Assembly: GCA_023398345.1 (NCBI GenBank)
Contig: JAEWSK010000168.1
Location: 1 to 5,674, forward strand
Reading direction: 5' to 3'
Length of the DNA stretch: 5,674 bases
DNA from: Armatimonadota bacterium
Lineage (GTDB): Bacteria; Armatimonadota; UBA5829
The position numbers and the translations under genes are program-made. The notes beneath the pieces are model-generated. The model did no database searches and was not told where the DNA came from. It saw only the letters and a list, made by a program, of their open reading frames with translations. Below, piece after piece: positions 3,711 to 5,674 of the stretch; position 1 is the first letter of the stretch, and every line of letters begins with the position of its first letter.

Positions 3711-5674
3711 ATGATGAGTACTATTAGAAAACGCATTCTTTTGTTGCTATGCGCCCTAGCTGTGCTATTCATTATTGGAATTGCCGGTTGGGAATTACAA
3801 GAAAACCAACGTCTAGGTCTGTTGTACAAGCATTCAAGTTCGGACACTTGTCGAACAGCAAATAAGCTCGTGGAACTGCACGGCAAAGCGCTGGCCGATC
3901 TTTCGATCGATTACACGTATTGGGACGAAATGGTCAGCTTTGTCAAAACGCGGGACCCGAATTGGGCAAAAAACAACCTGATACCTGCATTGGCTACCTA
4001 CGGGATAGACGCAGTCACCGTGTTCGACTCAAGCGGTGCCAAGGTCTATTCGACAGACTCATCTAATGATCCGAGCCTTTATATAATAGATATGGGGCCG
4101 GAGCAAATCAAGCACCTTTTCGCGGCAAGCCCATTTCGCCACTTCTTCACACAGACACGTCGCGGGCTGATTGAGGTTCGCTGTGCAACTATCGTGCCCA
4201 GTGCGGACACTAAGCACGCCGGACCTCCACTTGGCTACTTTATGGCTTTCAAGACATGGGATTCGAACTACCTTAAGGGATTGGCCTCGCTTATTAATGG
4301 AAAAGCATCGCTGCTGCCTATAGCCGATGGCAAACGGGTGACGCCAGACGAAAAAAAACTAAGCGCGATAGTTTTCCGGAAATCGCTGTCAGGTTTGGAC
4401 GGACGCGATATTCAAACTCTGTGCATTACAAAGCAATTTGATCAGGGCAATAAACAAAAGGCAGCAGCTCGTAGAACAATAAGTCTGCTGAGCATCTTTG
4501 CCGCAATGATGATTGCAGTGCTCGCATTGGGTTTATCACAATTTGTAACACGCCCGCTGGGTTTGATTTCAAGTGCAATGAAAGAACAATCGCCTGATTC
4601 GCTGATACGTCTCGAAAATGACACCACCGAGTTCGGACGACTTGCCGTTCTGATCCACAAGTTCTTCGATCAAAAGGTCGCATTAGAAGAAGAAAGCCGC
4701 ATTCGCGCCATAGCCGAGGAAGAGACAAGAAAAAGTGAAAAAAATCTCTCGATTACTCTTCGCTCTATCGGCGACGGTGTAATTGCAACAGACAAAAACG
4801 GCAACGTAGTTCGAATGAACCCGGTAGCAGAGAAGATGACCGGATGGACCATATCCGATGCAATCGGGCGTCCTATCCGCGAAGTCATAGATATAATAAA
4901 TAATTTAACAGGCGAGCCTGCCGTAATCCCGGTAGACAAAGTGCTGGCAACAGGCGAAGTATGTTTTCTTTCAAACCACACAACACTAATTTCCCGCGAT
5001 GGAACACAGCGCCAAATTTCCGACAGCGCTGCACCGATCCTAGACGATGGGGGAACTATCACCGGCGTAGTTTTAGTCTTTTCTGATGTAACCGAACAAT
5101 ACCGCATTCGAGAGGAGCTGCGAAATAGCGAAGAGAAGTTTGCAGCAACTCTGCATTCCATCAGCGACGGATTTTACTCACTCGACGACAATCTTGCATT
5201 CACTTATTTCAACTCTGCCGCAAGGACAATGTTGGGCAAAAACGACGCAGATGTGATCGGCAAAAACTTATATGAAGTTTTCCCCCAACTGAAGGGATCG
5301 ATTTTCGACACCAACTTCAGCATTGCAATAAAAGACAAGGTGGCAATGTGCTTCGAGGCATACCGCGAGACAAGTGATCGCTGGTATGACATGCGCATCT
5401 ATCCTCAGACAAATGGCATATCGGTCTACTTCCAGGACATCACCGAGCGCAAGCGCGCGGAGAAGGAACTGCTTGATGCCAAATCCGAGATCGAGGCAGT
5501 GAACCGTCAACTCGTAGCAACGCTAAACAAGGCAAATCAACTGGCTGCTCAAGCGGAACATGCAAGAGGTCAAATCGAAGAACATGCAATTAAGTTAGCT
5601 TATCAAGCTACACATGACGCACTCACAGGGCTGCCCAATCGCCAGTATTTCGAGCAGCATCTAAATGATTACAT
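3711..5674 (+). CDS. Membrane-bound CHASE4-PAS-PAS-GGDEF sensor, probable diguanylate cyclase (3' end cut off)
   Basis: The frame is open for 654 codons to the right edge. From the N-terminus it has TM1 (about 6-27), a periplasmic domain (about 28-255), TM2 (about 257-279), a degenerate HAMP-like linker (TRPLGLISSAMKE, 280-292), PAS1 (about 345-463) and PAS2 (about 475-579). A coiled-coil linker (580-630) leads into the GGDEF opening HDALTGLPNRQYFEQHL (from 635). The periplasmic part reads as CHASE4: HGKALADLSIDYTYWDEMV around Trp71, then GIDAVTVFDSSGAKVY. PAS1 contains IGDGVIATDKNGNVVRMN, and PAS2 ends FQDITERKRAEKE. GGDEF domains make cyclic di-GMP, but the catalytic signature lies beyond the window, so activity and any EAL domain are unknown. 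GGAG at 3703-3706 is 4 nt before the ATG at 3711 and 7 nt before a second in-frame ATG at 3714, which may be the true start. Residue numbers count from 3711. Confidence 0.93.
   Translation, partial: MMSTIRKRILLLLCALAVLFIIGIAGWELQENQRLGLLYKHSSSDTCRTANKLVELHGKALADLSIDYTYWDEMVSFVKTRDPNWAKNNLIPALATYGIDAVTVFDSSGAKVYSTDSSNDPSLYIIDMGPEQIKHLFAASPFRHFFTQTRRGLIEVRCATIVPSADTKHAGPPLGYFMAFKTWDSNYLKGLASLINGKASLLPIADGKRVTPDEKKLSAIVFRKSLSGLDGRDIQTLCITKQFDQGNKQKAAARRTISLLSIFAAMMIAVLALGLSQFVTRPLGLISSAMKEQSPDSLIRLENDTTEFGRLAVLIHKFFDQKVALEEESRIRAIAEEETRKSEKNLSITLRSIGDGVIATDKNGNVVRMNPVAEKMTGWTISDAIGRPIREVIDIINNLTGEPAVIPVDKVLATGEVCFLSNHTTLISRDGTQRQISDSAAPILDDGGTITGVVLVFSDVTEQYRIREELRNSEEKFAATLHSISDGFYSLDDNLAFTYFNSAARTMLGKNDADVIGKNLYEVFPQLKGSIFDTNFSIAIKDKVAMCFEAYRETSDRWYDMRIYPQTNGISVYFQDITERKRAEKELLDAKSEIEAVNRQLVATLNKANQLAAQAEHARGQIEEHAIKLAYQATHDALTGLPNRQYFEQHLNDY

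Noticed and set aside
4670..5161. 163-codon minus-strand ORF inside the sensor gene.
   Set aside because: Antisense to clear PAS-domain coding sequence, Ser/Arg-rich translation, no plausible ribosome binding site or family.
1..5674. Looked for CRISPR repeats, tRNA genes, transposase fragments, terminal inverted repeats and attachment sites.
   Set aside because: No regularly spaced repeats, no tRNA T-arm/anticodon pattern, and no transposase- or integrase-like sequence was seen by eye.

Overview
The window holds two unrelated blocks. The left half (1-2392) is a compact anaerobic nitrosative-stress locus. On the minus strand, in transcription order, it encodes a cysteine-rich ferredoxin-domain protein (929-1627), a 52-residue rubredoxin (660-818) and the N-terminal 210 residues of hybrid cluster protein, Hcp (1-632, running off the left edge). 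On the plus strand, divergent from the ferredoxin gene, is a Crp/Fnr-type regulator (1727-2392). The roughly 100-bp divergent intergenic region contains a perfect 16-bp palindrome (1698-1713), a good sigma-70-like promoter for the regulator (TTGAAA-17-TATACT), and a weaker leftward promoter whose -35 region lies inside the palindrome. The arrangement matches the known HcpR theme, in which a Crp/Fnr protein controls hcp and a ferredoxin gene (frdX). The likely logic is activation of the electron-carrier/Hcp operon under NO or nitrite stress together with negative autoregulation.

The middle (2393-2861) is 469 bp without a convincing gene. It contains a run of short perfect inverted repeats between 2492 and 2623, with one possible loop-to-3'-flank pseudoknot, and a weak cysteine-rich ORF on the minus strand. 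No rho-independent terminator was seen after the regulator.

The right half (2862-5674) encodes, on the plus strand, a secreted, probably outer-membrane beta-barrel protein with a Y-V-W-R-G motif and a C-terminal Phe (2862-3602). After 108 bp comes a membrane-bound signalling protein laid out as TM-CHASE4-TM-PAS-PAS-coiled coil-GGDEF (3711 to the right edge). It is cut off just after the start of its GGDEF domain.

The organism looks like an anaerobic or facultatively anaerobic diderm bacterium: a class I-type Hcp, rubredoxin and clostridial-style ferredoxin and regulator on one side, a probable outer-membrane protein on the other. The left block resembles Firmicutes genes in sequence style, while the right block is typical of Gram-negative-type phyla, so the Hcp module may have been acquired horizontally. 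I cannot assign the phylum from the sequence alone. Most of the window belongs to recognisable families. The least explained parts are the 469-bp spacer, the rubredoxin substitution and the uncharacterised C-terminal domain of the ferredoxin-like protein.
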